Shown piece by piece: positions 8,700 through 17,790 of a stretch of DNA of 64,000 nt. Within the stretch, counting starts at the first letter, position 1, and the number at the start of each line of letters is the position of its first letter. Made by a program: the position numbers and the translations under genes. Under the pieces are notes generated by a model. The model searched no databases. It was not told the DNA's origin and saw nothing but the letters and a program-made list of their open reading frames with translations. This DNA comes from Arthrobacter sp. 31Y (GTDB lineage: Bacteria > Actinomycetota > Actinomycetes > Actinomycetales > Micrococcaceae): assembly GCF_000526335.1 (NCBI RefSeq), contig NZ_JAFW01000001.1:3534001-3598000 (forward strand), given 5' to 3'.

Positions 8700-9872
8700 C
8701 TAAATGATGGTTGCGCCGAACACCAGGCCCAATCCGTAGGTGGCGGCTGCCGCTCCCAATCCGATGGCCAGCTGCCGCAGCCCGCGGCTCAGCGGTGACG
8801 TTCCGGACAGCAGTCCGACCACGGCGCCGGTGGCCAGGAGCGCCAGGCCCACCAGAACCCCGGCCACCATCAAGGCTGCAATGCCCGTCATGCCGAAGAT
8901 GAAGGGCAGGATGGGCACGATGGCGCCCGAGGCGAAGAAACAGAAGCTGGACAGTGCAGCGCCCCAGGCAGAGCCAACGGATTCGTGCTCATCCGCGGGC
9001 GGTTTTTCGGGCTGCAAGGACAGGCTCGGATCGCAGTCGCAGCTGAACAATCCCATGCGCTCGGCAACGCGGTGCTCTGCGGCTTCACGGGTCATGCCCC
9101 TGGCCAGATAGACCAGGACCAGCTCGTTGTGTTCGATGTCCAACGACGGCGCGGCAGTCAAGGTTGCCTGCGTGGGCAACGTGGCGTTAAGGAGTTCCCG
9201 CTGGGATCGGACCGACACGTATTCGCCCGCACCCATGGACAGCGCACCCGCCAACAGGCCTGCCACACCGCTCATCAGGACCACGGGGCTGGGTACGCCG
9301 GTTGCTGCCATGCCCATCACCAACGAAAGGTTGCTGACCAGGCCGTCGTTGGCGCCAAAAACGGCGGCGCGGAAAGTTCCGGAGAGCCTGTTGCGCCCAC
9401 GCGTGGCCAGGCCCCGGACTACTTCTTCGTGGATTTGTTCATCGGCCACCATGGCTGGCGTTGCTGCAGGCTCCGTGCCATAGGGGGAACGGCCTTCGGC
9501 CCGCTGGGCCAACGCGAGCACAAACACGGAGCCGAAGTTGCGGGCAAGGAACCCCAGGAACTGGCTTCGGGTGGATGCTGCCTTGGGCATTCCGGCGTGT
9601 TCGCCAAGGAGCTTGAGCCAGTGGGCCTCATGCCGGCCTTCGGCCTCGGCCAAGGCGAGCAGAATTTGGCGCTCCTCACCGTCACGCCGCTGGGCAAGTT
9701 CGCGGTACACGGCGGCCTCGGCGCGCTCGTCAGCCAGGTATTGGCGCCAGCGGCGGATGTCCGCGTGCGACGGCGGCGCGGGTTGGCTACCAGCGTTTTC
9801 GGCGGCTGCTGATTCGGGGATGGGGTCCGGAGCGGGGCTCGACGAACTATGGGATTCCTGGTGCATTTGCAC
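8700..9872 (-). CDS. Ferritin-like/VIT1 fusion iron-manganese exporter (EVIT/MbfA type)
   Basis: 390 residues from a GTG with AGGAG 5 bases upstream; an ATG two codons later is too far from that site. N-terminal residues about 35-165 form a ferritin-like/rubrerythrin helical domain with ERAEAAVYRELA and EAEGRHEAHW carboxylate/His ligands. The rest is the VIT1/CCC1 transporter with FGANDGLVSNLSLVMGMA and five predicted membrane helices. Family members of this fusion type (MbfA in alpha-proteobacteria) export Fe2+ or Mn2+ to protect against metal and peroxide stress. It stands alone with about 100 bases of upstream leader, in which no Fur-type box was identified. Confidence 0.9.
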   Translation of the reverse strand: MQMHQESHSSSSPAPDPIPESAAAENAGSQPAPPSHADIRRWRQYLADERAEAAVYRELAQRRDGEERQILLALAEAEGRHEAHWLKLLGEHAGMPKAASTRSQFLGFLARNFGSVFVLALAQRAEGRSPYGTEPAATPAMVADEQIHEEVVRGLATRGRNRLSGTFRAAVFGANDGLVSNLSLVMGMAATGVPSPVVLMSGVAGLLAGALSMGAGEYVSVRSQRELLNATLPTQATLTAAPSLDIEHNELVLVYLARGMTREAAEHRVAERMGLFSCDCDPSLSLQPEKPPADEHESVGSAWGAALSSFCFFASGAIVPILPFIFGMTGIAALMVAGVLVGLALLATGAVVGLLSGTSPLSRGLRQLAIGLGAAAATYGLGLVFGATII

Positions 9873-10132
9873 TTTGTCTCCTGTGCTGGGTGGGGTAGTT
9901 GCGGCCCCATTGCTCGCACCACACTACCGCTTATCCGCGCGGATTTTTGGCTGGTATTCCTTAGCAGGAATGTTCGGTGCACCGTAATCTTCGGCGTTCC
10001 TTGACCCTTGCTTGTGCCGGTGCTCAGATGGAAGGACAGGGGATTGGGGGCCTCCCGCCCCTGCATTCCTGCATTCGGGTCAACGGGCTGAACCGGCCCA
10101 TCAGAACCGGCCCACGAGACGGAGGTTGCACC

Positions 10133-10324
10133 ATGAACACCACCGAATCACACGCCAACCATCAGGAACGGACAACCATCGAGTCCGACCCAGCCTACGA
10201 CTACGCCGAGGACCAGGAAGTGGACCAACCCTGGGTTGAAGAAGTGGACGCCCCCGAGGACGACGAACGCGTTGTCCCCATCGACGAAGCCGAAGAGTTC
10301 CGCGCGGAGGACGAGGAAAGCTAG
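10133..10324 (+). CDS. Small acidic hypothetical protein
   Basis: 63 residues from an ATG with a perfect GGAGG 7 bases upstream, which decides against the longer frame beginning at 9977. The protein is extremely acidic (roughly one third Asp/Glu), with no hydrophobic stretch, so it is probably soluble and disordered. No family recognised. Its stop codon overlaps the stop of the opposite-strand gene in the shared four bases CTAG at 10321-10324. Confidence 0.7.
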   Translation: MNTTESHANHQERTTIESDPAYDYAEDQEVDQPWVEEVDAPEDDERVVPIDEAEEFRAEDEES

Positions 10325-10677
10325 GCTTGAGCCCCCTCGCTGAGGGTGAAATGCCGTTGTCGGCCGCCGCGTTTCCCGACTGCGGCAACGGTCACCGTCA
10401 GCGTCCTTGACACGTCACACCATCGCGTTGGCCGGACCGCTTGGGCCAACGCTTGGGCGATCAAATGCGGGTGGGGATGGCTGAAGCGCCCGGTCCGGGC
10501 CGTGGCGCCATCCCCGGCCAGTATGGTCACCGTGCCCAGGAAGAGGTCGACGGCGGGAATCACCGTGACCGTGCGGCCTTCAGCCAGGTCCGCGGTGCTG
10601 GGCGTGGGGCTGCTTGGTGCGGAACTGATGGGCGCTGGGTTGCTTGGTGCCTGGGTCGTATCGCCTTGGTACGGCAA
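10321..10677 (-). CDS. Hypothetical protein, 118 residues
   Basis: Open frame from a TTG start that has AAGGAG 8 bases upstream, which is the main reason to believe it. The first 35 residues are Pro/Ser/Thr-rich and low complexity; the rest (TVTVIPAVDLFLGTVTI and a His/Pro-rich loop) could form a small beta-rich domain. Two other long frames cross this stretch on the plus strand, but they lack ribosome sites and look like shadows. No family recognised. Confidence 0.5.
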   Translation of the reverse strand: MPYQGDTTQAPSNPAPISSAPSSPTPSTADLAEGRTVTVIPAVDLFLGTVTILAGDGATARTGRFSHPHPHLIAQALAQAVRPTRWCDVSRTLTVTVAAVGKRGGRQRHFTLSEGAQA

Positions 10678-10940
10678 GGGACTGCTCCTTGGTGGAGTGC
10701 TCTTGCCCGCTCGGTTGTCTCTGGTCCGGGACGGGCCGCTTCCTCATCCGAACCACCCGTGAACATGGGGTTGGTGCGTGGCAAGTCGGAGCTTGGCGCC
10801 ACATCTCTTGAAGCTGGCACAACCATACCCCACGCATCCCGTTGTGGGGCCCGTTTTACGCCCCCTCCACCCCCGTGAGCGCGCAGAGTGGGCCCCGCAA
10901 CGCACTTGCCGGGGCGGACGATTCTCCCGGGGACAAAACA
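10678..10940. other. Intergenic stretch without recognised gene
   Basis: Between the TTG start of the 118-residue protein and the terminator of the symporter gene. The plus-strand frame 10441-10878 crosses it but has no ribosome site or family signature. It presumably contains the promoter for the 118-residue gene. I see no RNA gene or clear operator. Confidence 0.4.
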
Positions 10941-10977
10941 ACGGCGGCGCTGCCCCGAAAAGGGGAGGCGCCGCCGT
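10941..10977 (-). terminator. Intrinsic terminator of the SSS symporter gene
   Basis: Ten-base GC-rich arms 10941-10950 and 10968-10977 pair perfectly, with an inner CCCC/GGGG stem. On the minus strand the hairpin is followed by TGTTTTGT (10935-10941 complement), giving a U-rich tail 16 bases after the symporter stop. Confidence 0.85.
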
Positions 10978-10992
10978 CGAGCTTTGCTCTTT

Positions 10993-12528
10993 TTATTTGT
11001 GGCTGCTGACCGGGTGAGCCTCAGGAGGAAGCTCTTCCGAGACCGCGCCGGCCACTCGCTTCTCCCAGGCCTCGCGAACCGCAGGATCGGTGGGCGGTGT
11101 GAGCAGCGAAATCACCACGTAGGCAACGAACGAGGCTGCCAGACCGAAGTAGATCGGCTCGTTGGCGTAGACGCCGTCCGCGCTGGGGATCGCCCCCACG
11201 GCGAAGAGGATCAGCAAGGCGAGGGTCAGGACCGAACCAATGGCCATGGACCATGCTGCCGCGATGCCCGTGCCGCGCTTCCATACGAGGCCGCCGAGAA
11301 TGGCTACCAGGAGGCCGCCCACCAGGATGTCGTAGGCGATGGTCAGGGCAACCACCACGTCCTGCGCGGCCATGGAGATCAGCACGGCAACGATGCCGAG
11401 TCCCAGAACCCAGTAGCGGTTTGCTTTGACGTCGTGCTCGGGGTTTTCACTGTCATCAGTGTTGATGGTCTTGCCGAACCAGCTGGCCACGAACGGGACG
11501 ACGTCGGCGCGGGCCACCGTTGCCGCTGCGATCAGGGCGCCGGAGGCCGTGGACATCATTGCTGCAACAGCCGCAGCCATGACCAGGCCGCCGATGCCTA
11601 CAGGCAGGATGTGGGTTGCCACCTCTGCGTACACCACGTCCTTGCCGAGGTTGGCGACGTCAATGTCCGGCAGGGCAACGCGTGCGGCCAAGCCGATCAG
11701 GGCACCGGCGATGCCGTAAAGGATGCAGTAAACGCCAGCAGTTGCGCCGCCCCAACGGGCAACGGTGGGGGTCTTGGCAGTGAAGACGCGCTGCCAGATG
11801 TCCTGGCCGATCAGCAGACCCAGTGTGTAGACCACGAAGTACGTGATGATCGTCTGGATGCCGATGCCGTCAATCTGGAAGAAGCTTGCGTCGAGGCGCT
11901 CACGGATGCCGTCCATGCCGCCGGCTGCGTTCATGACGAACGGGAGCATCAGGAAGAAGATACCCACGGTCTTGATGATGAACTGGACCTGGTCGGCCAA
12001 GGTGATGGACCACATGCCGCCGATGGTCGAGTAGACAAGTACGATCGCGCCACCAACAGCGATAGCCAGCCAACGCTCCCAGTCGAACAGCACCACAAAG
12101 ATCGTGGCGTACGCGCCGGTGGACGTGGCACACAGCATCAGCGTGTAGGCAAGCATGACGATGCCCGAGGTCTGTGTGGCCTTACTGCCGTAGCGGAGGC
12201 TCAACATTTGAGAGACCGTGTAGATCTTCAGCCGCTGGATGGTCCCGGCAAAGAGGAGGCTGAGCAGCAGCACACCAGAGCCGATTGCCACCACAAGCCA
12301 CATGCCGGAGATGCCGAACTTGTAGCCGAGGCCGACGCCGCCCACGGTGGATGCGCCACCAAGGACCACTGCGGCCATGGTGCCGGTGTAAAGGAAGGGT
12401 CCCAGGCGGCGGCCGGCCACCAGGAAGTCGCTGTTGTTCTTGGTGCGGGACTTGCCCCACCAGCCGAATGCCAGCATGGCGAGCAGGTACACCACCACGA
12501 TTGCGATGTTTATAGCCGAAGATTCCAT
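10993..12528 (-). CDS. Sodium:solute symporter (SSS family)
   Basis: 511 residues from the ATG at 12528, which has AAGGAC 7 bases upstream; a GTG eight codons earlier is less well placed. About 13 membrane helices, with the SSS hallmark DFLVAGRRLG after the first helix and LGGASTVGGVGLGY in helix 2, typical of Na+-coupled uptake of urea, proline, pantothenate or carboxylates. The substrate cannot be read from sequence. It lies divergent from an XRE-cupin regulator and near the agmatinase/ThDP pair, so a guanidino compound, polyamine or its breakdown product is a reasonable inference. Confidence 0.88.
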   Translation of the reverse strand: MESSAINIAIVVVYLLAMLAFGWWGKSRTKNNSDFLVAGRRLGPFLYTGTMAAVVLGGASTVGGVGLGYKFGISGMWLVVAIGSGVLLLSLLFAGTIQRLKIYTVSQMLSLRYGSKATQTSGIVMLAYTLMLCATSTGAYATIFVVLFDWERWLAIAVGGAIVLVYSTIGGMWSITLADQVQFIIKTVGIFFLMLPFVMNAAGGMDGIRERLDASFFQIDGIGIQTIITYFVVYTLGLLIGQDIWQRVFTAKTPTVARWGGATAGVYCILYGIAGALIGLAARVALPDIDVANLGKDVVYAEVATHILPVGIGGLVMAAAVAAMMSTASGALIAAATVARADVVPFVASWFGKTINTDDSENPEHDVKANRYWVLGLGIVAVLISMAAQDVVVALTIAYDILVGGLLVAILGGLVWKRGTGIAAAWSMAIGSVLTLALLILFAVGAIPSADGVYANEPIYFGLAASFVAYVVISLLTPPTDPAVREAWEKRVAGAVSEELPPEAHPVSSHK

Positions 12529-12626
12529 GAACGGTCCTTGGAGCTGATGCACAGAGGTTGGGGTTTTCGACGATACTCCTGCGAAGCGACGAAGTCTCTG
12601 TGCTGATGATTGGAGATTGGGGACGT

Positions 12627-12655
12627 GTTGTGTGCCTCACAGACAACACTTGTTG
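12627..12655. promoter_or_regulatory. Candidate operator between divergent symporter and XRE-cupin genes
   Basis: Within the 266-base divergent gap, an imperfect palindrome at 12627-12647 (GTTGTGTG...CAGACAAC) overlaps a perfect inverted repeat CAACA-CT-TGTTG at 12644-12655. The position fits autoregulation by the XRE-cupin protein and control of the symporter. No clear -35/-10 pair was assigned; the site is a prediction. Confidence 0.4.
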
Positions 12656-12794
12656 CCTATGAGGATATGTTGTGATGGGAGTAACAGTCAAGATCCTTTG
12701 GTCATGCTTCCGCGTATTCTGGCGTTCTTGGCCTGTCTCCCGGCTACTATTGCTCCAATGACAGGGCCACATGACAGGCCTGAAAGGTTCGTGA

Positions 12795-13370
12795 ATGAAG
12801 GCTCTACCCGTTGAACCGAGCAATGTTCCAGTTGCCATCGGTTCCAGAATCCGCGCAGCCCGGCAAGCGCAGCGCCTCACCATTGAGCAAGTGGCCGATG
12901 CCACCGGACTGACCAAGGGCTTCCTCAGCCGTGTGGAGCGGGACCTCACATCGCCGTCGGTCGCTTCCTTGGTGACCCTGTGCCAAGTGCTTTCTGTATC
13001 CGTGGGCGATTTGTTCGCGGCTCCGGAGACTCACCTGACCAAGCGCGACGACGGACCCCGCATTTCCTTGGGTGGCCAGGGCATTGTGGAGCGCCTGTTG
13101 ACCGCCCGCTCTGAGCGGCGCCTCCAGATCCTGCAGGCAACCATCGAACCCCGTGGCCGCGGTGAGAACGAGCTCTACGCGGTGGATTGCGACGTCGATG
13201 TCCTCCATGTGGTCAAGGGCCGGATCAAGCTCATTCTGACCAACGAGGAATACGACCTCGAAGAAGGGGATACCCTCTCCTTCCCGGGCCGTGAACCCCA
13301 CACCTGGATCAACCCCACGGATGAAACGGTCGAGGTGCTGTGGGTGCTGGTGCCGGCGGCCAGCCGCTAG
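12795..13370 (+). CDS. XRE-family regulator with C-terminal cupin domain
   Basis: 191 residues; GAAAGG precedes the ATG. Residues about 14-68 form a lambda-repressor-type helix-turn-helix (IGSRIRAARQ, then TKGFLSRVERDLTSPSVASL), and residues about 110-190 form a small cupin barrel (GDTLSFPGREPHTWIN). This architecture is common in PuuR-type regulators of polyamine, amino-acid and nitrogen catabolism, where the cupin senses the small molecule. It is divergent from the SSS symporter and most likely controls it. Control of the agmatinase operon 3.3 kb away is possible but unproven. Confidence 0.9.
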   Translation: MKALPVEPSNVPVAIGSRIRAARQAQRLTIEQVADATGLTKGFLSRVERDLTSPSVASLVTLCQVLSVSVGDLFAAPETHLTKRDDGPRISLGGQGIVERLLTARSERRLQILQATIEPRGRGENELYAVDCDVDVLHVVKGRIKLILTNEEYDLEEGDTLSFPGREPHTWINPTDETVEVLWVLVPAASR

Positions 13371-13410
13371 TTTTTCGTGCCCCGATGCGCCTCGATGCGC
13401 TCCCTCCCAG

Positions 13411-14316
13411 TTACTTCCCGTTCTGGAGCCGGGGGAGTGGGTTGAACCCTGGAAACCCGGGGCTCGGAGGTGCAAGGTTGCCCACCAACTGGGCAGGAGC
13501 GTCGCGACGCAGCGTGAGAACCGCCTGAATCTCCGCAATCACCCGCTCCGGCTCGAACCAAATCATCTCCGGCGGGTACCTCAGGACGGAATATCCGTGG
13601 ACGGCAGAGGCGTTGTTTCGTGCCAAGTCGTTCCGCAGGGCCCTTCTGTTGGAGTGGAACGCGAAGCCGTCCACTTCAACAATGAGGAATTCTTCGAGAA
13701 GAAAGTCCACGCGCCCGATTCCAGGTATGGCTACCTGCGCCTCGAAGGCGATTCCATGGGTGCGGAGTAAATGCTGCGCGTCGACTTCAACGATCGACTC
13801 TGCACGGAGATCGAGCTGGTGTAGCGCCGTCAGCACCGGTCTGGATCTGTCCCCGCGGAGCTGCTCCTTGAGCAATGCCAGCGGCACGCCGTGCAGGCGA
13901 ATGGCCGATGTGGCCATGGCTGTTGACGACGGAGGCTCCAGACAACACATCGCGTGAAGCACTACGTCCTCCAGCGCCGCCACCGGCAGGGTGGGATGGG
14001 GCTCGAACCGGGCCGTCCTGTGCCGGATAAACCCGCTGCCGTGCCCATGATTGCACGCCAGGTGATGTTGGCCTGGGGCGGTTCTTAGCCAAAGCCCGAA
14101 GTGTTTCGCAGCGCTTGCGCAGGATACAAGCGCGTTGTAACGGATGGCAGCGGCGAACTCCGGCTTGTGATTATTGAGCATGTAGACACCACGCCGCGGG
14201 CGGCTGGCTCCCCGGGATAACAAAGAAGCGACGTCTGATCGGGAGAAGCCTGCGCTGAGAAGTTGTCCGGTCCGGGCTACGCCGCCCAGCTCTTGAAGAT
14301 ATAGATAGATGTCCAT
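13411..14316 (-). CDS. AbiEi-like/DUF559 Vsr-fold protein
   Basis: 301 residues. The N-terminus (about 1-60: GVARTGQLLSAGFSRSDVAS, then RRGVYML) resembles the AbiEi antitoxin winged helix. The C-terminus (about 190-280) is a DUF559/Vsr-type nuclease-like fold with GIGRVDFLLEEFLIVEVDG, keeping the Asp and ExD positions of a PD-(D/E)XK core. Proteins of this type are abundant and often multi-copy in actinobacteria; their role is unknown. No partner toxin gene is adjacent. It is bordered upstream by inverted repeats, so transfer as a small unit is possible. Confidence 0.75.
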   Translation of the reverse strand: MDIYLYLQELGGVARTGQLLSAGFSRSDVASLLSRGASRPRRGVYMLNNHKPEFAAAIRYNALVSCASAAKHFGLWLRTAPGQHHLACNHGHGSGFIRHRTARFEPHPTLPVAALEDVVLHAMCCLEPPSSTAMATSAIRLHGVPLALLKEQLRGDRSRPVLTALHQLDLRAESIVEVDAQHLLRTHGIAFEAQVAIPGIGRVDFLLEEFLIVEVDGFAFHSNRRALRNDLARNNASAVHGYSVLRYPPEMIWFEPERVIAEIQAVLTLRRDAPAQLVGNLAPPSPGFPGFNPLPRLQNGK

Positions 14317-14376
14317 GTGGCCAGTCCACTGACTCTGGGCAGCTGCAGGAACGGTCCATTTCCCTTATGTGGGTAA

Positions 14377-14497
14377 GTCAGCAACTGCGGTCCTCCCCAG
14401 TTGCTGACCCTTCCGTGAGCAGTCCGGGCCCGCTGGCCCCGGAGATCCGTGGGCTGGCGACGCTGTGGTCACAAAGTGGATCACAAACTGGGGAGGA
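14377..14497. repeat. Nested inverted repeats upstream of the DUF559 gene
   Basis: GTCAGCAACTG (14377-14387) pairs perfectly with CAGTTGCTGAC (14398-14408). Overlapping it, a 12-base word at 14391-14402 (TCCTCCCCAGTT) recurs inverted at 14486-14497. A related word, CTCCCTCCCAGTTAC, lies at the far end of the DUF559 gene near 13400. The rest of the gap to 14517 shows nothing else. Confidence 0.5.
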
Positions 14498-14517
14498 GCG
14501 GGGAACGCGCGGGGCGG

Positions 14518-16491
14518 TCAGCCCACGTGCACCCACGGCCGGCGGGTGATGTCCGGCTCGGCTTCCCTGAGGACTTCGCGGGTTACCGGTGCGATCTCTC
14601 CCTCGCCGAAGAACAGGAACTTGCTGAGGTTGGAGATCGGGTTGCCCTCGGTCCACCGGAAGTAGATATGCGGCATGAACCCCGTGACGTCCCGGATGTG
14701 GAGGAGCACTGCGGCCACGGTGTTGGGCACGTTGTTGCTGTGCACCTCCAGGATTTTGAACCCATGCCGGAGCTTGCCCACAACCTGGAGTTCCTGCTCG
14801 AAGTCTGAGCTGTCGTCCACAATGACCTCGATGAAGACGGCGTCGCAGTCAACGGGCAGGTGGCTGGCCTGCTGGGCGTGCTGAAGCTTCTCCCGGTATC
14901 GGCTGGCGCTGAGGTGTTTGGGTTCGTGGGCGATGATGCGAACGGGCCCGTCGGAAGCGTTCGCGGCGAATTCGAGGGCTTTCTCGTCCATCTTGATGTG
15001 GGTGGCCCGGAGTTCGAAAGCGCGCCGCATGCGGGAGATGAAACTGACAACCATGATGGCCAGGATGAAGAGGGCGGCAATCTTCAGGCCGTCGGGGCGT
15101 TCGATCGAGTTGACCACGGTGGTGTAGACGAAGATGAGGGAGATCAGGCCGAAGCCGATGACCTGGGCGCGCTGTTTCCGGCGCCGCGCAGAGAGGGTCA
15201 CGGCGATAGAGGCTGAGGTAATGAGGACCAGCACACCGGTGGCATAGGCGCCGCCCTGGGCGTTGACGTCGGCCTGGAAAATGATGGTCACAATGAACGC
15301 GATGACCGTGAAGACCAGGACCAGGGGGCGGAGTGCCCGTGCCCATGCCGGTGCCATTCCGTAACGGGGCAGGTAGCGGGGGACGAGGTTCAGCAGGCCG
15401 GCCATGGCGGAGGCGCCGGCAAACCAGAGGATGGCGATGGTGCTGATGTCATAGATGGTTCCGAATCCGTCGCCGAGGAATTTGTGCGCCAGGTAGGCGA
15501 GTGCACGGCCTTCGGCTTTGCCGCCGTCCTGGAATTCGGCGGCGGGGATCAGCATCACAGTGGTGAAGCTGGACGTGATGAGGAACGAGCTCATGATGAT
15601 GGCCGCGGTGGTGAGGAGCTTGTGTGCACCCTTGATCCGGCCTGTTGGCTTGGCGTCGGTGTCTGTGGCGTGGCCCTTGATTTGGGGCATGACGGCGACG
15701 CCGGTTTCGAATCCGGAGAGGCCAAGTGCCAAACGTGGGAAGACCAGGAGTGCCAGGGCGATCATCATGATGGGGTCGCCATGGGAGGTGGTGAGTGCGG
15801 TCCACCAGTCAGTAATGACGCCGGCTTCGGTGAAGAGATGGGTCATGGAAACGGCGATCACCACAAGGTTCAATGCGAGGAACGCAGCCACCAGGACTAC
15901 CGCCACGTTGATGGCTTCCTTGAATCCGCGCAGGAAGACAATGCCGAGACCTGCGATCAAGGCGATGGTGATGACCACTTGCTGGCCTTCGAGGAAGTGC
16001 GGGGCGAAGGGGTTCTCGATGAGGTGGGCCGTGGCGTCGGCGGCGGAAAGCGTGATGGTGATCATGAAGTCCGTGGCCGCGAACCCCAGGAGGGCCAGGA
16101 CGAACAGCTTGCCGCCCCATCGCGGCAGCAGGCGCTCCAGCATGGCGATGGATCCTTCGCCGCGCGGGCTTTCCTTGGCAACGCGACGGTACACAGGCAG
16201 CGCGCCGGCCAGGGTTGCGAACACAAGAAGCAACGTGGCCAGGGGCGACAACAGGCCTGCGGCGAGTGCGGCAATGGCCGGCTGGTAGCCAAGGGTGGAG
16301 AAGTAGTCCAGGCCGGTGAGGCACATGACCTTCCACCAAGCCTGCGGTTTGTGGGAGTCTGTCGGTTTCCCGTGGGGGCCCTGCCGCTTGCCTGAGGTGT
16401 CCGGCATTCCTTCGAGCAGCCACGACTTGAGGTTGAAGGAGTGCTTTGGCCGGTTGGCCGGGTCGGCCGGAGGCCTCGTCAGGGTGGTCAC
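14518..16491 (-). CDS. APC-superfamily permease with cytoplasmic C-terminal domain
   Basis: 657 residues from a GTG preceded by AAAGGA. About 12 membrane helices beginning around residue 55, with the APC-type first helix ([15 protein letters not shown]) and [17 protein letters not shown] in the middle. The last roughly 170 residues are soluble and contain a beta/alpha domain ([15 protein letters not shown]) like that of Kup-type or amino-acid permeases of actinobacteria. The gene is divergent from the agmatinase operon, which suggests an amino acid, polyamine or related cation as substrate, but K+ cannot be excluded. Confidence 0.82.
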   Translation of the reverse strand: MTTLTRPPADPANRPKHSFNLKSWLLEGMPDTSGKRQGPHGKPTDSHKPQAWWKVMCLTGLDYFSTLGYQPAIAALAAGLLSPLATLLLVFATLAGALPVYRRVAKESPRGEGSIAMLERLLPRWGGKLFVLALLGFAATDFMITITLSAADATAHLIENPFAPHFLEGQQVVITIALIAGLGIVFLRGFKEAINVAVVLVAAFLALNLVVIAVSMTHLFTEAGVITDWWTALTTSHGDPIMMIALALLVFPRLALGLSGFETGVAVMPQIKGHATDTDAKPTGRIKGAHKLLTTAAIIMSSFLITSSFTTVMLIPAAEFQDGGKAEGRALAYLAHKFLGDGFGTIYDISTIAILWFAGASAMAGLLNLVPRYLPRYGMAPAWARALRPLVLVFTVIAFIVTIIFQADVNAQGGAYATGVLVLITSASIAVTLSARRRKQRAQVIGFGLISLIFVYTTVVNSIERPDGLKIAALFILAIMVVSFISRMRRAFELRATHIKMDEKALEFAANASDGPVRIIAHEPKHLSASRYREKLQHAQQASHLPVDCDAVFIEVIVDDSSDFEQELQVVGKLRHGFKILEVHSNNVPNTVAAVLLHIRDVTGFMPHIYFRWTEGNPISNLSKFLFFGEGEIAPVTREVLREAEPDITRRPWVHVG

Positions 16492-16719
16492 GTTGTCCTT
16501 TCGCGCAGCACGGTGCTGCTTCCGTTAGGAGCGTATGGCCGCCTTCGACGCCGGGACCCCGGTTTTTATGGAATCTTTACGCCTGCTGTGACCGGCATCT
16601 CATGCACCTTCCAGTAATCAGACTTGTAAACAGGTGATGCATATTAGGAAACTTCGAGTGTATGATGGGTGTCACAGCTAGTGATTCAATCGCCCCAAGA
16701 TTACAAGGAGTGGCATATT

Positions 16720-17790
16720 TTGGAAGAGCTCCGTATTGAAGCCAACGGGAACCTCGGCCCCATCGATTCGTCCCGCATCCCGCGCTACGCCGGTGCCGCC
16801 ACCTACGCCCGACTGCCTCGCCTGGATCAGGTCGCCAAGGCCGATGTCACGGTTGTTGGCGTCCCCTTCGACTCGGGCGTTTCCTACCGTCCCGGCGCAC
16901 GCTTCGGCGCCAACCATGTGCGCGAGGCCAGCCGACTGCTGCGCCCCTACAACCCCGCCTGGGATGTCAGCCCCTTTGAAAACATCCAGGTTGCCGATGC
17001 CGGCGACATGGCCGTAAACCCGTTCAACATCAACGAGGCCATTGAGACCATCCAGCAGAACGCCCTGGACCTCACGGCCAACGGCAGCAAACTGGTCACG
17101 CTCGGTGGCGACCACACCATTGCCCTGCCACTCCTCCGCGCAGCGGCAGAGCGAGCCGGCGAACCCATTGCCATGCTCCACTTCGATGCCCACCTGGACA
17201 CCTGGGACACCTACTTCGGCGCTGAGTACACCCACGGCACCCCGTTCCGTCGCGCCGTGGAAGAGGGCATCCTGGACACGGAAGCCATCAGCCACGTTGG
17301 TACCCGCGGCCCCTTGTACGGCAAGAAGGACCTCGACGACGACCACCGCTTCGGCTTCGGAATCGTCACCTCCGCAGACGTCTACTACCAAGGCGTCCTG
17401 GAGACGGTGGCCAAGATCCGGGACCGCATTGGCAACCGTCCGCTGTACATCTCCGTGGACATTGACGTCCTGGATCCGGCTCACGCACCCGGCACCGGCA
17501 CTCCCGAAGCCGGCGGCATCAGCAGCCGCGAACTCCTCGAAATCATCCGTGGCTTCCGCGGCATGAACCTCGTTGGTGCGGACATCGTTGAGGTTGCCCC
17601 GGCCTACGATCACGCAGAGATCACCGGCGTCGCAGGAAGCCATGTCGCTTACGAGCTCGTGACCCTCATGGCGGACAACGCAGTGGAAGGTGACCGCCTC
17701 GGCGCCCCGAACGGTTACGCGCAGCAGGCACTCGGCGCCCGCATCGCGGAACTCGCCAAGGCAACCGGAGCAGCCGGAGACCAGCGATGA
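16720..17790 (+). CDS. Agmatinase/ureohydrolase-family enzyme
   Basis: 356 residues from a TTG start with AAGGAG 9 bases upstream; the longer GTG start at 16669 has no site. Mn2+-binding motifs of the ureohydrolase family are all present: GGDHT, DAHLD, and [17 protein letters not shown]. The family cleaves a guanidino group to urea plus amine: agmatine, guanidinobutyrate, guanidinopropionate or proclavaminate precursors. The next gene overlaps its stop by four bases (ATGA), so a ThDP enzyme acts in the same pathway. A -10-like TATGAT lies at 16661-16666 without a clear -35 box. Exact substrate not determined. Confidence 0.9.
   Translation: MEELRIEANGNLGPIDSSRIPRYAGAATYARLPRLDQVAKADVTVVGVPFDSGVSYRPGARFGANHVREASRLLRPYNPAWDVSPFENIQVADAGDMAVNPFNINEAIETIQQNALDLTANGSKLVTLGGDHTIALPLLRAAAERAGEPIAMLHFDAHLDTWDTYFGAEYTHGTPFRRAVEEGILDTEAISHVGTRGPLYGKKDLDDDHRFGFGIVTSADVYYQGVLETVAKIRDRIGNRPLYISVDIDVLDPAHAPGTGTPEAGGISSRELLEIIRGFRGMNLVGADIVEVAPAYDHAEITGVAGSHVAYELVTLMADNAVEGDRLGAPNGYAQQALGARIAELAKATGAAGDQR

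Noticed and set aside
10888..12606. 572-codon open frame on the plus strand
   Set aside because: It lies antisense to the SSS symporter gene, is extremely rich in Asp/His/Gly/Gln as expected for the complement of a GC-rich membrane gene, and has no ribosome site.
12529..12794. Guanidine riboswitch ahead of the symporter
   Set aside because: I could not recognise the conserved core or hairpins of the known guanidine riboswitch classes; a covariance-model search would be decisive.
13411..14316. Type IV toxin-antitoxin system
   Set aside because: The N-terminus resembles the AbiEi antitoxin, but no AbiEii nucleotidyltransferase toxin is adjacent.
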